DNA of 64,000 nt, from contig NZ_CP070619.1 of the NCBI RefSeq assembly GCF_017068395.1, positions 682,001-746,000 on the forward strand, in the 5' to 3' direction. A model generated the notes under the pieces. That model was not told the origin of the DNA and did no database searches. It saw only the letters and a program-made list of their open reading frames with translations. A program made the translations under genes and the position numbers. Positions 47,505 to 58,247 of this stretch are shown here, piece by piece. The number at the start of each line of letters is the position of its first letter. Positions within the stretch are counted from its first letter, which is position 1. The stretch is from Rhodococcus pseudokoreensis. GTDB taxonomy: Bacteria; Actinomycetota; Actinomycetes; Mycobacteriales; Mycobacteriaceae.

Positions 47505-47993
47505 TCAGACGAGTTCGCGGACCAGGACGGTGAGCTCGACACCCGGGACGGGCGCCCAATTACGGTCGGGCACAGGCACGAAACCGTTGCGGTCGTAGAT
47601 GCGGCGGGCGTCTTCCATGTCCGGCTGGGTCGACATCACCACAGCGCGGTCGCCGCGGTCGTAGGCCGTGTCGAGCACGTGCCGCACGAGCGCCGACCCG
47701 ACGCCGGAACCGCGGGCGTCGGGTGACACGGCGAGCATCCGGAATTCGAGTTCCCCCGGCTGCGCGACGTCCGCGTACGGGGACGCGGGTTCCGCGATCG
47801 TGACGGAACCCACGACCCGGCCCTCCATCACCGCCACCCGGACCTCCGCCTTGTCCGCCCGTTCAGCGGTGTCGCGCAACCGGTTCGTGTACGGATCGTG
47901 TGCCTCGACGTGTCCGCCGCCCACGTAGGCGATCACCGTGAGGTCGCTGACGGCCTCGTACTCGTCCGGTGTCGCATTCCGAATCTCGATCAT
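47505..47993 (-). CDS. GNAT-family N-acetyltransferase
   Basis: 162 residues with the GNAT fold; the acetyl-CoA pyrophosphate loop is in MLAVSPDARGSGVGSALVRH (RGSGVG near residues 94-99) and the C-terminal strand includes YDRNGFVPVPDRNW. The acceptor is unknown. ATG at 47993 has CATAGT 7 bases upstream and no Shine-Dalgarno site, so it may be leaderless. It lies after ligA on the same strand, 57 bases beyond the start of the convergently placed neighbour region, with no visible terminator of its own. Confidence 0.85.
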   Translation of the reverse strand: MIEIRNATPDEYEAVSDLTVIAYVGGGHVEAHDPYTNRLRDTAERADKAEVRVAVMEGRVVGSVTIAEPASPYADVAQPGELEFRMLAVSPDARGSGVGSALVRHVLDTAYDRGDRAVVMSTQPDMEDARRIYDRNGFVPVPDRNWAPVPGVELTVLVRELV

Positions 47994-48000
47994 GTCCAGA

Positions 48001-48006
48001 ACTATG
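48001..48006 (-). promoter_or_regulatory. Candidate -10 box of a leaderless GNAT promoter
   Basis: The minus strand reads CATAGT, 7 bases before ATG at 47993. It lacks the first T of the consensus. Confidence 0.35.
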
Positions 48007-48050
48007 ACAGGACAGCTCACGCCGCCCCAAACTCGAGCGTGAGGTTCCCG

Positions 48051-50150
<2,100 letters not shown>

Positions 50151-50182
50151 TTAACCGGTCCGGCCGACACCGAACCCCGGAC

Positions 50183-51205
50183 TCAGAGCGATTCGGGGTC
50201 GTCGGTGAACGCGCTGCTCACCTCGGCGCACAACTTCAGCGCGTCGCGGCTCCAGGACGCGTCGGCGCCCGCGAGTCCGCAGGCCGGTGTCACGGCGACC
50301 TGGGTCCGCAGCGTCGTGCGCGGGAATCCGAGCCGGTCGATCAGCGTCACCGCAGGTCGGGTGAGGTCGCGCCAGGTGGCGGGCACGGCGGGGGCGGTGG
50401 CCGGGATCAGCCCCAGCACCAGCTCCTTGCCCGCGTCGAGCAACTCGCCGATGCCGTCCAGGTCCGAAGGGGAAAGCTGCGACACATCCAGACCGACCGC
50501 GCGCGCACTGCTGCGCCGCAGCAGGTCGGTGGGCAGATCCGCGGAGCAGCAGTGCACCATGGTCACTCCGCCGGACCCGGCGAGGGCGGCCTCGAGCACC
50601 GCGAGCGCCTCCGGTTCCGGCATGGCCCGCACGGTCTCGAGCCTCGACCGACCGGACAGCGTGCCCGCCAGCACGGCGGGCAGTCGTGGCTCGTCGAACT
50701 GGATCAGCACCTGCGCACCGACACGCCGGGTGACCTCCGCGGCGTGCCGCGCGAGTCCTTCGCCCAGCGATTCGGCGAAGTCGCGCACCGCACCGGGGTC
50801 GGTGAGCACGCGCCTGCCGGTGCCGAGTTCCACCTCGGCCGCCAGCGTGAGAGGACCCACCGACTGCACCTTCACCACGTGATCGGCCCCGACGAGGCCC
50901 GCACTCTCCCATGCTTCTTCGAGCGCGTCGAGGTCCTGGTTCAGGAAGTCGGTCGCCCGCTTGGCCACCGAGCCGCGGCGCTGCACTACACGGTAGGCGG
51001 ACGTGGACACGTCCAGTTGCAGATCCACGAGCAGGGCGCTGGCGCGGCCGATCATGTCGGCGCCGAGCCCGCGGGCGGGCAACTCCACCAGGTGCGGAAG
51101 TCTGCCGAGTTCGCCGAGAACGACGGTGGCGGCTTCGCGCGGATCCGCTCCGGGCCACGAGCCGACGCCGGTGACGGCACCGGCCAGTGAGATATCCTGC
51201 GTCAC
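50183..51205 (-). CDS. MetE-like cobalamin-independent methionine synthase family protein (catalytic half only)
   Basis: 340 residues, matching only the C-terminal catalytic barrel of MetE, which is normally about 760 residues. Possible zinc ligands are visible in [10 protein letters not shown] and a later Cys in VTPACGLAG. Short proteins of this kind are widespread in archaea and actinobacteria; some transfer methyl groups from corrinoid proteins, and in mycolata the role is not settled. GTG at 51205 overlaps the mnmA stop by four bases (GTGA), tying it to the iscS-mnmA transcript. It begins [19 protein letters not shown]. Confidence 0.85.
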   Translation of the reverse strand: MTQDISLAGAVTGVGSWPGADPREAATVVLGELGRLPHLVELPARGLGADMIGRASALLVDLQLDVSTSAYRVVQRRGSVAKRATDFLNQDLDALEEAWESAGLVGADHVVKVQSVGPLTLAAEVELGTGRRVLTDPGAVRDFAESLGEGLARHAAEVTRRVGAQVLIQFDEPRLPAVLAGTLSGRSRLETVRAMPEPEALAVLEAALAGSGGVTMVHCCSADLPTDLLRRSSARAVGLDVSQLSPSDLDGIGELLDAGKELVLGLIPATAPAVPATWRDLTRPAVTLIDRLGFPRTTLRTQVAVTPACGLAGADASWSRDALKLCAEVSSAFTDDPESL

Positions 51206-52296
51206 TGCGTGTTCGGACGCGCGTCGGTACCCGAGATGGTTCCGCTGCCCAGCACGATGTCGCCGGCCGGGTCGGTCCGGTACAGCACGACGGCCTGCCC
51301 CTTCGCGACACCGGTGAGCGGTTCGCGTAGCGAGATGCGGATACCGCCGTCGACGGCTTCCGCCACTGCGTCGGCGAGTCCGCCGTGCGCGCGCACCTGG
51401 ACGGTGCATTCGATCGGTCCCGCCGGCGCGCTTCCGGACGTCCACACGGCGCGGTCCGCGGTGATCGCGTGCACTTCGAGGTCGCGTGCCGAACCGACAC
51501 GGACGGTGCCGGTCTCGGGTTCGATCGACGTGACGTACCGCGGCTGCCCGTCGGCCGCGGGACCCTGGACGCCGAGGCCCTTCCGCTGTCCGATCGTGAA
51601 CCCGTGCACGCCTTCGTGTTCCGCGAGCACCTCACCCGAATCGGCGTCGACCACACTGCCCGGGCGGATGCCGATGTGGGCGCCGAGGAATGCCCGTGTG
51701 TCACCGGACGGGATGAAGCAGATGTCGTGGCTGTCGGGCTTGTTCGCCACCGCGAGGCCGCGTGCGGCGGCCTCCTCCCGAATCTGGTCCTTCGGGGTGT
51801 CGCCGACGGGGAACATCGCCCGCGACAACTGCTCGGCCGTCAACACACCGAGCACGTACGACTGGTCCTTGTCCGCGTCGACGGCCCGGCGCAGCACACC
51901 GTCCTCGAGCTGCGCGTAGTGACCGGTGGCCACCGCGTCGAACCCGAGGGCGATCGCGCGGTCCGCGAGCGCCGCGAACTTGATCTTCTCGTTGCACCGC
52001 AGGCACGGGTTGGGCGTCTCCCCCGCCGCGAACGACGCCACGAAGTCGTCGATCACGTCTTCCTTGAAGCGGTCGGCGAAATCCCAGACGTAGAACGGGA
52101 TTCCGAGCACGTCCGCGGCACGCCGGGCGTCACCGGCGTCCTCCTTGGAGCAGCAGCCCCGGGATCCGGTGCGCAGCGTGCCCGGCTCGGCGGACAGTGC
52201 GAGATGCACGCCCACCACGTCGTGTCCGGCAGCGACTGCCCGTGCCGCCGCCACGGCGGAATCCACACCGCCGCTCATGGCCGCCAGTACTCGCAT
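51202..52296 (-). CDS. mnmA: tRNA-specific 2-thiouridylase
   Basis: 364 residues. MnmA adds sulfur to U34 of tRNAs for Lys, Glu and Gln. The PP-loop [11 protein letters not shown] lies at residues 7-17. The catalytic cysteines are in TPNPCLRCN and [10 protein letters not shown], and [12 protein letters not shown] [10 protein letters not shown] is present. ATG at 52296 shares one base with the iscS stop (TGATG), and IscS is the natural sulfur donor, so the pair forms a thiolation module. Confidence 0.96.
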   Translation of the reverse strand: MRVLAAMSGGVDSAVAAARAVAAGHDVVGVHLALSAEPGTLRTGSRGCCSKEDAGDARRAADVLGIPFYVWDFADRFKEDVIDDFVASFAAGETPNPCLRCNEKIKFAALADRAIALGFDAVATGHYAQLEDGVLRRAVDADKDQSYVLGVLTAEQLSRAMFPVGDTPKDQIREEAAARGLAVANKPDSHDICFIPSGDTRAFLGAHIGIRPGSVVDADSGEVLAEHEGVHGFTIGQRKGLGVQGPAADGQPRYVTSIEPETGTVRVGSARDLEVHAITADRAVWTSGSAPAGPIECTVQVRAHGGLADAVAEAVDGGIRISLREPLTGVAKGQAVVLYRTDPAGDIVLGSGTISGTDARPNTQ

Positions 52297-53516
52297 CAAC
52301 GATTCCCTCCACGCGCTCCGACACCGGCGAGCCCGGCGGCGCGGGCCCGCTCCACAACTTGCGGCAATGCCGCGACGACTGCATCCACGTCCGCGACCGT
52401 CGACGTGTGCCCGAACGAGAAGCGCAACGATCCGCGGGCGGTCGCGGCATCCACGCCCATCGCGGTCAGGACGTGACTCGGGCGGGCGACCCCGGCGGTA
52501 CACGCCGAACCGGTCGAACACTCGATCCCGGCGGCGTCGAGCAGCATCAGCAGCGAATCGCCCTCGCATCCGGGGAACGTGAAGTGGGCGTTGCCCGGCA
52601 GTCGCGCGCTGCCGACCGGACCGTTCAGCACGGCGTCCGGGACGATCTCGCCGACGCGCTCGACGAGGCGGTCGCGCAAGACGGACAGTTCCGCGGCGCG
52701 GGAGTCGAGGTTCGCGGTCGCGTCGCGCAGCGCTGCTGCCATGCCGACGACACCGGCGGTGTCCGGGGTGCCCGAACGCAGATCGCGTTCGTGTCCCCCG
52801 CCGTGCAGCAACGGCGCACACGGGACCTGCCGTCCCAGCAGGAGCGCACCGACGCCCTGCGGTCCGCCGACCTTGTGCGCGGCAATGCTCAGTGCAGACA
52901 GCCCGCTCGCAGCGAAGTCCACGGGGATGTGTGTGACGGCCTGGACGGCGTCGCTGTGCATGGGCACGTCGAACTCGGCCGCCACCGCGGCGAGTTCGGT
53001 GATCGGCATGATCGTGCCGACCTCGTTGTTGGCCCACATAATCGTGACCAGGGCGGTCTCGTCTGCATGGACGGCGAGTTCGTCGCGCAGCGTCTGCGGC
53101 GACACCCGGCCCAATTCGTCGACGGGCAGCCACGTGACCTGTGCGCCCTCGTGCTTCTCGAGCCACTCCACCGCGTCGAGCACCGCATGATGCTCGACGG
53201 CACTGGCCAAAATCCGCACCCGGCCCGGGTCGGCGTCACGCCGCGCCCAGAAGATGCCCTTGACCGCGAGGTTGTCGCTCTCGGTGCCGCCGGAGGTGAA
53301 GATGACCTCGGACGGCCTGGCGCCGAGGTCGGCGGCGATGGACTCGCGGGCCTCCTCGATGCGACGGCGGGCGGCGCGCCCGGAACCGTGCAGCGAGGAC
53401 GCATTGCCCACGGTACTGAAGATGTCGGTCATCGCCCGGACGGCCGCCGGCACCATGGGAGTGGTGGCTGCGTGGTCCAGGTAGACGGGGTGATCGGCAC
53501 TGCGGGCAGAGGTCAT
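52296..53516 (-). CDS. iscS: Cysteine desulfurase (IscS/NifS family)
   Basis: 406 residues. A PLP enzyme that moves sulfur from cysteine to acceptors such as Mnm[14 protein letters not shown] is the N terminus, the PLP lysine is in [12 protein letters not shown], and the persulfide Cys is in [19 protein letters not shown] at 53516 has TATCCT 9 bases upstream and no Shine-Dalgarno site, so the 5' leader is absent or very short. It heads the chain iscS-mnmA-metE-like, in which each start overlaps the previous stop. Confidence 0.95.
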   Translation of the reverse strand: MTSARSADHPVYLDHAATTPMVPAAVRAMTDIFSTVGNASSLHGSGRAARRRIEEARESIAADLGARPSEVIFTSGGTESDNLAVKGIFWARRDADPGRVRILASAVEHHAVLDAVEWLEKHEGAQVTWLPVDELGRVSPQTLRDELAVHADETALVTIMWANNEVGTIMPITELAAVAAEFDVPMHSDAVQAVTHIPVDFAASGLSALSIAAHKVGGPQGVGALLLGRQVPCAPLLHGGGHERDLRSGTPDTAGVVGMAAALRDATANLDSRAAELSVLRDRLVERVGEIVPDAVLNGPVGSARLPGNAHFTFPGCEGDSLLMLLDAAGIECSTGSACTAGVARPSHVLTAMGVDAATARGSLRFSFGHTSTVADVDAVVAALPQVVERARAAGLAGVGARGGNR

Positions 53517-53525
53517 GACGTGACC

Positions 53526-53531
53526 AGGATA
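53526..53531 (-). promoter_or_regulatory. Candidate -10 box of iscS
   Basis: The minus strand reads TATCCT, 9 bases before ATG at 53516. It predicts a transcript starting within a few bases of the start codon. Confidence 0.4.
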
Positions 53532-53533
53532 GC

Positions 53534-54457
53534 TCAGGCGACGAGACGCTCCGCCGCCTCGATGCCCGCAGCCGCCGTCCCGACCGCACCCTGCAGCGGA
53601 TCGACGATGTCGTGCGCTGCGAGATCGATGCGTTCGTCGCCTCGCGCGGCGCGTTCACATCGGGCCGCCAGATCCCGGCGGCATTCCCCCGGATACTCGA
53701 TCGGTGCCAGCCGGACCTCGGCGTTGACACCCTTCTGGCGGATGATGCGCCGGATCGACCGGCCGATCGTCTCCTCGCCCACGAAGCACGGCCCGGTCGT
53801 CAGTTCCCCGCCCCGGCCGGTGTATCGCAGCGAGATCGGCTGGACCGGGCACTCCGCGTCGATCGCCGCCTGGAACAGCGCGGGCCGGAATCCGCCATAC
53901 GCGCGTCCGCACCACGTGGTGCCCTCGGGGAACGCGACGACTCGTTCGCCGCCGCGCAGCCTGCCCGCCGTCGTCGCCACCGTGCCCGGCAGCGCCCGCA
54001 GGCTCTGCCGTTCGATCGGGACGACCCGCATCCGCCGGGCGAGCGAGCCCAGAACCGGCCAGTCCAGCAGATCGCCGCGGGCGACGAAGTTCGCCGGTGC
54101 GAGCGCGCTCAGTACCAGCACGTCGGTCCAGGACACGTGGCCGGCCACCACCAGAAGCCCGCCGTCGTGCCTGCGCTTTCCGCGGTGATCGACCACGACG
54201 AGGCGAATCCCGACGCAGCGCAACAGCATCGCCGCGTACCGACGCTGCAGTCCGGTCCGCCACGACCGCGGCAGCAACCATCCCGCGGTCAGGAGCGGCG
54301 CCGTCGCCAGCGCCGACACCACGAGGCACCACCGCACGACCACGGTCGGGATCGACACGGCGGTCGCCTCCGCGGGCAGGCATCCCGCACCGCACGGACT
54401 CGACGGCATCCACGAATGCACGGGCACCGCGGCCGTCTCCGACACGGCGGTGCTCAT
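53534..54457 (-). CDS. PlsC-like 1-acyl-glycerophosphate-type acyltransferase (OlsA candidate)
   Basis: 307 residues. One or two membrane segments precede the acyltransferase motif I HVSWTD (HX4D) near residue 110. FPEGTTWCG is motif III and VVPIERQSL is motif II. Together with the GNAT gene whose stop it overlaps by four bases (ATGA at 54457), it matches the OlsB-OlsA pair that makes ornithine lipids: N-acylation, then O-acylation of the 3-hydroxy acid. The alternative is a simple lysophospholipid acyltransferase. Orthologues occupy the same place in mycobacteria. Confidence 0.85.
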   Translation of the reverse strand: MSTAVSETAAVPVHSWMPSSPCGAGCLPAEATAVSIPTVVVRWCLVVSALATAPLLTAGWLLPRSWRTGLQRRYAAMLLRCVGIRLVVVDHRGKRRHDGGLLVVAGHVSWTDVLVLSALAPANFVARGDLLDWPVLGSLARRMRVVPIERQSLRALPGTVATTAGRLRGGERVVAFPEGTTWCGRAYGGFRPALFQAAIDAECPVQPISLRYTGRGGELTTGPCFVGEETIGRSIRRIIRQKGVNAEVRLAPIEYPGECRRDLAARCERAARGDERIDLAAHDIVDPLQGAVGTAAAGIEAAERLVA

Positions 54458-55287
54458 GCCTGTGCCCCCGCCTCGAGAGTGGCCGAAGCCGAACGCAGGC
54501 GGTCGAGGTAACGCTCGTTCGCCCCGTGCAGTCCCTGCAGGGCGACGAAGTCGGCGACTCCGAATTCCGGGTCGTGCGCGGGCTCGCCGCACACCGTGGC
54601 GCCGAGGCGCAGATATCCCCGGAGCAGCGGCGGCAGGACGGGGCGGGCGGGCGGGTCGATCTCGTCGAGTGACCGCCCGTCGACGCGCACCGGGTTCCGG
54701 GGCACGGCCCGGGAGGCCGGGTCGCTGCCGTGCTTGCAGAGCAGCAGATCACGCACGCCCCGGACGTTGGAACCGGCCACCGCGTCCGGGTGCTCCCGCA
54801 TCGGCACGGAGACGCAGCCCATCACCCACTCGTATCCGGTCAACTGCAGGTAGTGCAGGATCCCGGCCCACATCAGGCTCAGGACCGAACCGGAACGGTG
54901 ATCGGGGTCGACGCACGCCCGGCCCATCTCGACGATGCGGTTGCCGACGGGATCGAGTGCGGAGATGTCGAATTCGGTGGCGGTGTAATAGCCGCCGGCC
55001 TGGGCGGCGGCGTCGGGCGGGAGCATGCGGTAGCACCCGACGAATTCGCCGGTCTCCTCGTGCCGGACGAGGAGGTGGTCGCAGAAGTCGTCGAACCGGT
55101 CGGCGTCGAGGGCGTCCGCGTGCGCGGGGACGGAGAAACCGGGTTCGGAGGCGAACACGCGGTACCGCAACCGCTGAGCGGCCACGCGGTGTTCGCGGTC
55201 GGACGAGACCACCAGGGAGTATCTGGGTGCGGTTACAACAGAATCGGCGGTCTCACTCGGTGCGCGGAGAACTGACGAAGTTGTCAT
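54454..55287 (-). CDS. GNAT acyltransferase of the ornithine N-acyltransferase (OlsB) type
   Basis: 277 residues. The N-terminal two thirds match the OlsB/autoinducer-synthase-like acyl-ACP GNAT fold: RLRYRVFASEPGF near residues 40-52, DDFCDHLLVRHEETGEFVGC, and EMGRACVDPDHRSGSVLSLM. OlsB transfers a 3-hydroxyacyl group from ACP to the alpha-amino group of ornithine. The partner acyltransferase is coupled downstream. Ornithine itself is inferred; other amino acids are possible. ATG at 55287 has TAAACC 6 bases upstream, an imperfect -10-like box. Confidence 0.8.
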   Translation of the reverse strand: MTTSSVLRAPSETADSVVTAPRYSLVVSSDREHRVAAQRLRYRVFASEPGFSVPAHADALDADRFDDFCDHLLVRHEETGEFVGCYRMLPPDAAAQAGGYYTATEFDISALDPVGNRIVEMGRACVDPDHRSGSVLSLMWAGILHYLQLTGYEWVMGCVSVPMREHPDAVAGSNVRGVRDLLLCKHGSDPASRAVPRNPVRVDGRSLDEIDPPARPVLPPLLRGYLRLGATVCGEPAHDPEFGVADFVALQGLHGANERYLDRLRSASATLEAGAQA

Positions 55288-55370
55288 GGCGCAGGTTTAC
55301 CGAGCAGGGGCGGCGCGGGGGCGTCGCCCGGGTGTCGTGTCGATGCAGCCCGGATGAACGACGGAAGATA

Positions 55371-55414
55371 CGACGGCGGCCCCGCTCCCGGGAAAGGGAA
55401 CGGGGCCGCCGTCG
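55371..55414 (-). terminator. Terminator of the etfBA operon
   Basis: A perfect 14-bp stem (55371-55384 with 55401-55414) whose 16-base loop contains a TCCC/GGGA pair, 7 bases after the etfA stop. Confidence 0.85.
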
Positions 55415-55421
55415 GTGGAAA

Positions 55422-56378
55422 TCAGCCCTTGTGAGCCTTGACGGCCTCAGTGAGCTGCGGAGCGACGTTGAACAGGTCGCCGACGATGCCGAAGTCCGCG
55501 ATCTCGAAGATCGGGGCTTCCTCGTCCTTGTTCACGGCGACGATGGTCTTCGACGTCTGCATACCGGCACGGTGCTGGATGGCACCGGAGATACCGAGCG
55601 CGATGTACAGCTGCGGGGAGACCGTCTTACCGGTCTGACCGACCTGGAACTGGCCCGGGTAGTAGCCCGAGTCGACCGCGGCACGCGAGGCACCGACAGC
55701 GGCACCGAGCGAATCGGCGAGGTCCTCGACGACGGTGAACTTGTCGGCGCTGCCGACACCGCGGCCACCGGAGACGACGACGGTCGCCTCGGTGAGCTCG
55801 GGGCGGTCGCCACCGACGATCGGATCACGCGAGGTGATCTTGACGGCCCCCTCGTCCTGGGCCGGAACCTCGACGGAAACCTTCTCGCCTGCACCGGCTT
55901 CGGGCTTCGCCTCGATGGCACCCGGGCGGACCGAGATGACCGGGACGTCGCCGTTGGCCTTGGCGTCGACGGTGAACGCGCCACCGAAGATGGAGTGCAC
56001 GGCACTGCCGTCGGACTTCACGTCGACGACGTCGACGAGCAGGCCGGAGCCGATGCGGGCAGCAAGACGTCCGGAGACCTCCTTGCCCTCGACGCTGGCG
56101 GCGGTGATGACCGCGGCCGGGGCGGCCGACTCGACGAGCGACGCAAGCACGTCGACCTTCGGCGTGACGAGGTAGCCCTCGATGTCGTCCGACTCGGCGA
56201 CGTAGATCTTGGCCGCGCCTGCGGCGGCGAGGCCCTCGGCCAGCTTGTCGGCGGTACCGGCGGGACCGGTGACCACTGCGGCCGGCTCACCGAGCGCGCG
56301 AGCGGCGGTGATGAGTTCGGTGCTGACCTTCTTCAGTGCACCCTCTGCGTGCTCGACGAGCACCAGTACTTCTGCCAT
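55422..56378 (-). CDS. etfA: Electron transfer flavoprotein alpha subunit
   Basis: 318 residues. EtfA binds FAD and passes electrons from acyl-CoA and other dehydrogenases to ETF-quinone oxidoreductase. The N-terminal [19 protein letters not shown] and the C-terminal FAD signature [20 protein letters not shown] (residues about 240-260) are clear. ATG at 56378 has GGGAGAG 6 bases upstream. It lies 46 bases after etfB in one operon. Confidence 0.97.
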   Translation of the reverse strand: MAEVLVLVEHAEGALKKVSTELITAARALGEPAAVVTGPAGTADKLAEGLAAAGAAKIYVAESDDIEGYLVTPKVDVLASLVESAAPAAVITAASVEGKEVSGRLAARIGSGLLVDVVDVKSDGSAVHSIFGGAFTVDAKANGDVPVISVRPGAIEAKPEAGAGEKVSVEVPAQDEGAVKITSRDPIVGGDRPELTEATVVVSGGRGVGSADKFTVVEDLADSLGAAVGASRAAVDSGYYPGQFQVGQTGKTVSPQLYIALGISGAIQHRAGMQTSKTIVAVNKDEEAPIFEIADFGIVGDLFNVAPQLTEAVKAHKG

Positions 56379-56424
56379 GTCTAACTCTCCCTGTATGTGT
56401 CTGCTGGTGTGTAGAGGGGCGCGA

Positions 56425-57225
56425 TCAGATGATCTTCTGGCCCACGAGGTAGGCAGCGATCTTGCTGCCGCCGTCGCCCTCGTCGACGATGCGCTCACCA
56501 GCGGTACGCGGGGGCTTGGGGGTGGAGGCGGTGACGGTGGTGCCCGCGTTGGCGACACCGACGGTCTCCGGGTCGACACCGAGGTCGGCCAGCGTGTAGA
56601 CGAGAACTTCCTTCTTCTTCGCGGCCATGATGCCCTTGAAGGAGGGGAAGCGGGGCTCGTTGATCTTCTCGGTGACGCTGACGATGGCCGGCAGGCTCGC
56701 CTCGAGGCCGAAGACACCCTCGTCGGTCTCGCGCTCACCGGTGACGGTGCCGTCGGCGACGGTCAGCTTGCGCAGCTGCGTGAGCTGCGGGATGCCCAGG
56801 TACTCGGCGATGATGGCCGGAACGGCGCCGACGCGGCCGTCGGTGGCCTCGTTGCCGGCGATGATCAGGTCGGCGGGCTCTTCGTTCTCGAACGTGATCT
56901 GTCCGAGCGCCGCGGCCAGGGTCCACGCGGTCTGCACCGCGTCGGAGCCGTGGAGGGCCGGGTCGTTGATGTGCACTGCCTTGTCGGCACCCATGGACAG
57001 GGCCTTGCGGATGGCGTCGGTGGCGCGGTCCGGACCTGCGGAGAGGACGGTCACCTCGCCGCCCTGGGCCTCCTTGATCAGGAGCGCTTCTTCGACGGCG
57101 CGCTCGTTGATCTCGTCGAGCACTGCATCGGCGGCCTCGCGGTCAAGCGTGTAGTCGCCGTCGGTCAGCTTGCGCTCGGACCACGTGTCGGGGACCTGCT
57201 TGATCAAAACAACGATGTTCGTCAT
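56425..57225 (-). CDS. etfB: Electron transfer flavoprotein beta subunit
   Basis: 266 residues. EtfB binds AMP and docks the partner dehydrogenases. MTNIVVLIKQVPDTWSERKL is the N terminus, and the recognition region SLPAIVSVTEKINEPRFPS contains the conserved SVTEKINEPR block. ATG at 57225 has AGGAGG 13 bases upstream, longer than usual. The promoter region holds TAATCT (57331-57336) and a 20-bp palindrome at 57346-57365 that would overlap the -35, so the operon is probably repressed by a dimeric regulator. Confidence 0.96.
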   Translation of the reverse strand: MTNIVVLIKQVPDTWSERKLTDGDYTLDREAADAVLDEINERAVEEALLIKEAQGGEVTVLSAGPDRATDAIRKALSMGADKAVHINDPALHGSDAVQTAWTLAAALGQITFENEEPADLIIAGNEATDGRVGAVPAIIAEYLGIPQLTQLRKLTVADGTVTGERETDEGVFGLEASLPAIVSVTEKINEPRFPSFKGIMAAKKKEVLVYTLADLGVDPETVGVANAGTTVTASTPKPPRTAGERIVDEGDGGSKIAAYLVGQKII

Positions 57226-57330
57226 GGGTCTTCGTCGACCTCCTGTGTGTTCTTGCGTGGTTATCGTGAGTCGCTCCGCGCGGACCGAGCTCTCGTCTTT
57301 CGATATTTCGTCGCACGATTGCTCTGCGAC

Positions 57331-57336
57331 AGATTA
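57331..57336 (-). promoter_or_regulatory. Candidate -10 box of etfBA
   Basis: The minus strand reads TAATCT, which predicts a 5' untranslated region of about 100 bases before etfB. The palindrome at 57346-57365 ends 9 bases upstream of it. Confidence 0.45.
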
Positions 57337-57345
57337 CCCCACGCT

Positions 57346-57365
57346 AAGTTACCCGCTGGTAACTT
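57346..57365. promoter_or_regulatory. 20-bp palindromic operator candidate of etfBA
   Basis: AAGTTACC-CGCT-GGTAACTT, perfect 8-bp arms with a 4-base spacer. The form is typical of TetR-family operators that control fatty-acid degradation in actinobacteria. It covers the -35 position of the candidate etfBA promoter and lies 90 bp upstream of the divergent methyltransferase promoter. Confidence 0.6.
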
Positions 57366-57454
57366 GCGCGAAAGTCTCGTTCACCATAACGGCCGAAACC
57401 GCATTTCACCGCTGTGATGTAGACCACCTGGACGAGCGACCTTGCCGGGGGCAC

Positions 57455-57460
57455 TAACCT
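57455..57460 (+). promoter_or_regulatory. -10 box of the leaderless glucan-operon promoter
   Basis: TAACCT lies 7 bases before GTG at 57468. Confidence 0.55.
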
Positions 57461-57467
57461 CGCACCG

Positions 57468-58247
57468 GTGAGCGAATCATTTGTCGGCGACCGCGAGGAC
57501 GCACCACTGCCCCTCACGGGCGAGCGGACCGTGCCCGGTATCCCCGAGGAGAACTACTGGTTCCGGCGGCACGAGGTCGTCTACCGCGACCTCCTCCCCC
57601 GCTGCGCGGGACGCCGGGTACTCGAGGCCGGATCCGGAGAAGGCTACGGCGCCAACATGATTGCCGATGTGGCACAGAACGTCACCGGACTCGACTACGA
57701 CATCTCCGCCGTCGACCACGTCCGCGTGCGGTACCCCCGGGTCGAGATGCTGCACGGCAACCTCGCGGAGCTTCCCCTCGGGGACGAATCCGTCGACACC
57801 GTCGTCAATTTCCAGGTGATCGAACACCTGTGGGACCAGGCCCAATTCCTGCGCGAATGCTTCCGGGTGCTGACCCCCGGAGGGGAACTGCTCGTCAGCA
57901 CGCCCAACCGCATCACGTTCTCGCCGGGCCGCGACACGCCGCTCAATCCGTTCCACACCCGCGAACTCGACGCGGCCGAGCTGACCGAACTGCTCGAGGA
58001 GGCCGGGTTCACCGTCGCCCTCATGACCGGCGTCCACCACGGCGCGCGGCTGCAGGCCCTCGACGCGAAGCACGGCGGCTCGTTCATCGGCGCGCAGATC
58101 GACCGCGCACTCGCCGGTGAACCCTGGCCCGAGGAACTGACCCGCGACGTCGAGGGCATCACCGTCGACGATTTCGCACTGCACGAAGGCGACATCGACG
58201 ACAGCCTCGACCTGGTGGCCATCGCGGTGAAGGATCCTGTTCGGTGA
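57468..58247 (+). CDS. SAM-dependent methyltransferase of the methylglucan cluster
   Basis: 259 residues, class I methyltransferase. Motif I is VLEAGSGEGYGANMIADV near residues 48-65; DTVVNFQVIEHLWDQ is motif II. It is the first gene of a three-gene operon whose starts each overlap the previous stop by four bases (GTGA). Mycobacterial orthologues of this trio (Rv3030-Rv3032 as I recall) are tied to 6-O-methylglucose lipopolysaccharide, so sugar O-methylation is the likely role. GTG at 57468 with TAACCT 7 bases upstream makes it leaderless. Confidence 0.88.
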   Translation: MSESFVGDREDAPLPLTGERTVPGIPEENYWFRRHEVVYRDLLPRCAGRRVLEAGSGEGYGANMIADVAQNVTGLDYDISAVDHVRVRYPRVEMLHGNLAELPLGDESVDTVVNFQVIEHLWDQAQFLRECFRVLTPGGELLVSTPNRITFSPGRDTPLNPFHTRELDAAELTELLEEAGFTVALMTGVHHGARLQALDAKHGGSFIGAQIDRALAGEPWPEELTRDVEGITVDDFALHEGDIDDSLDLVAIAVKDPVR

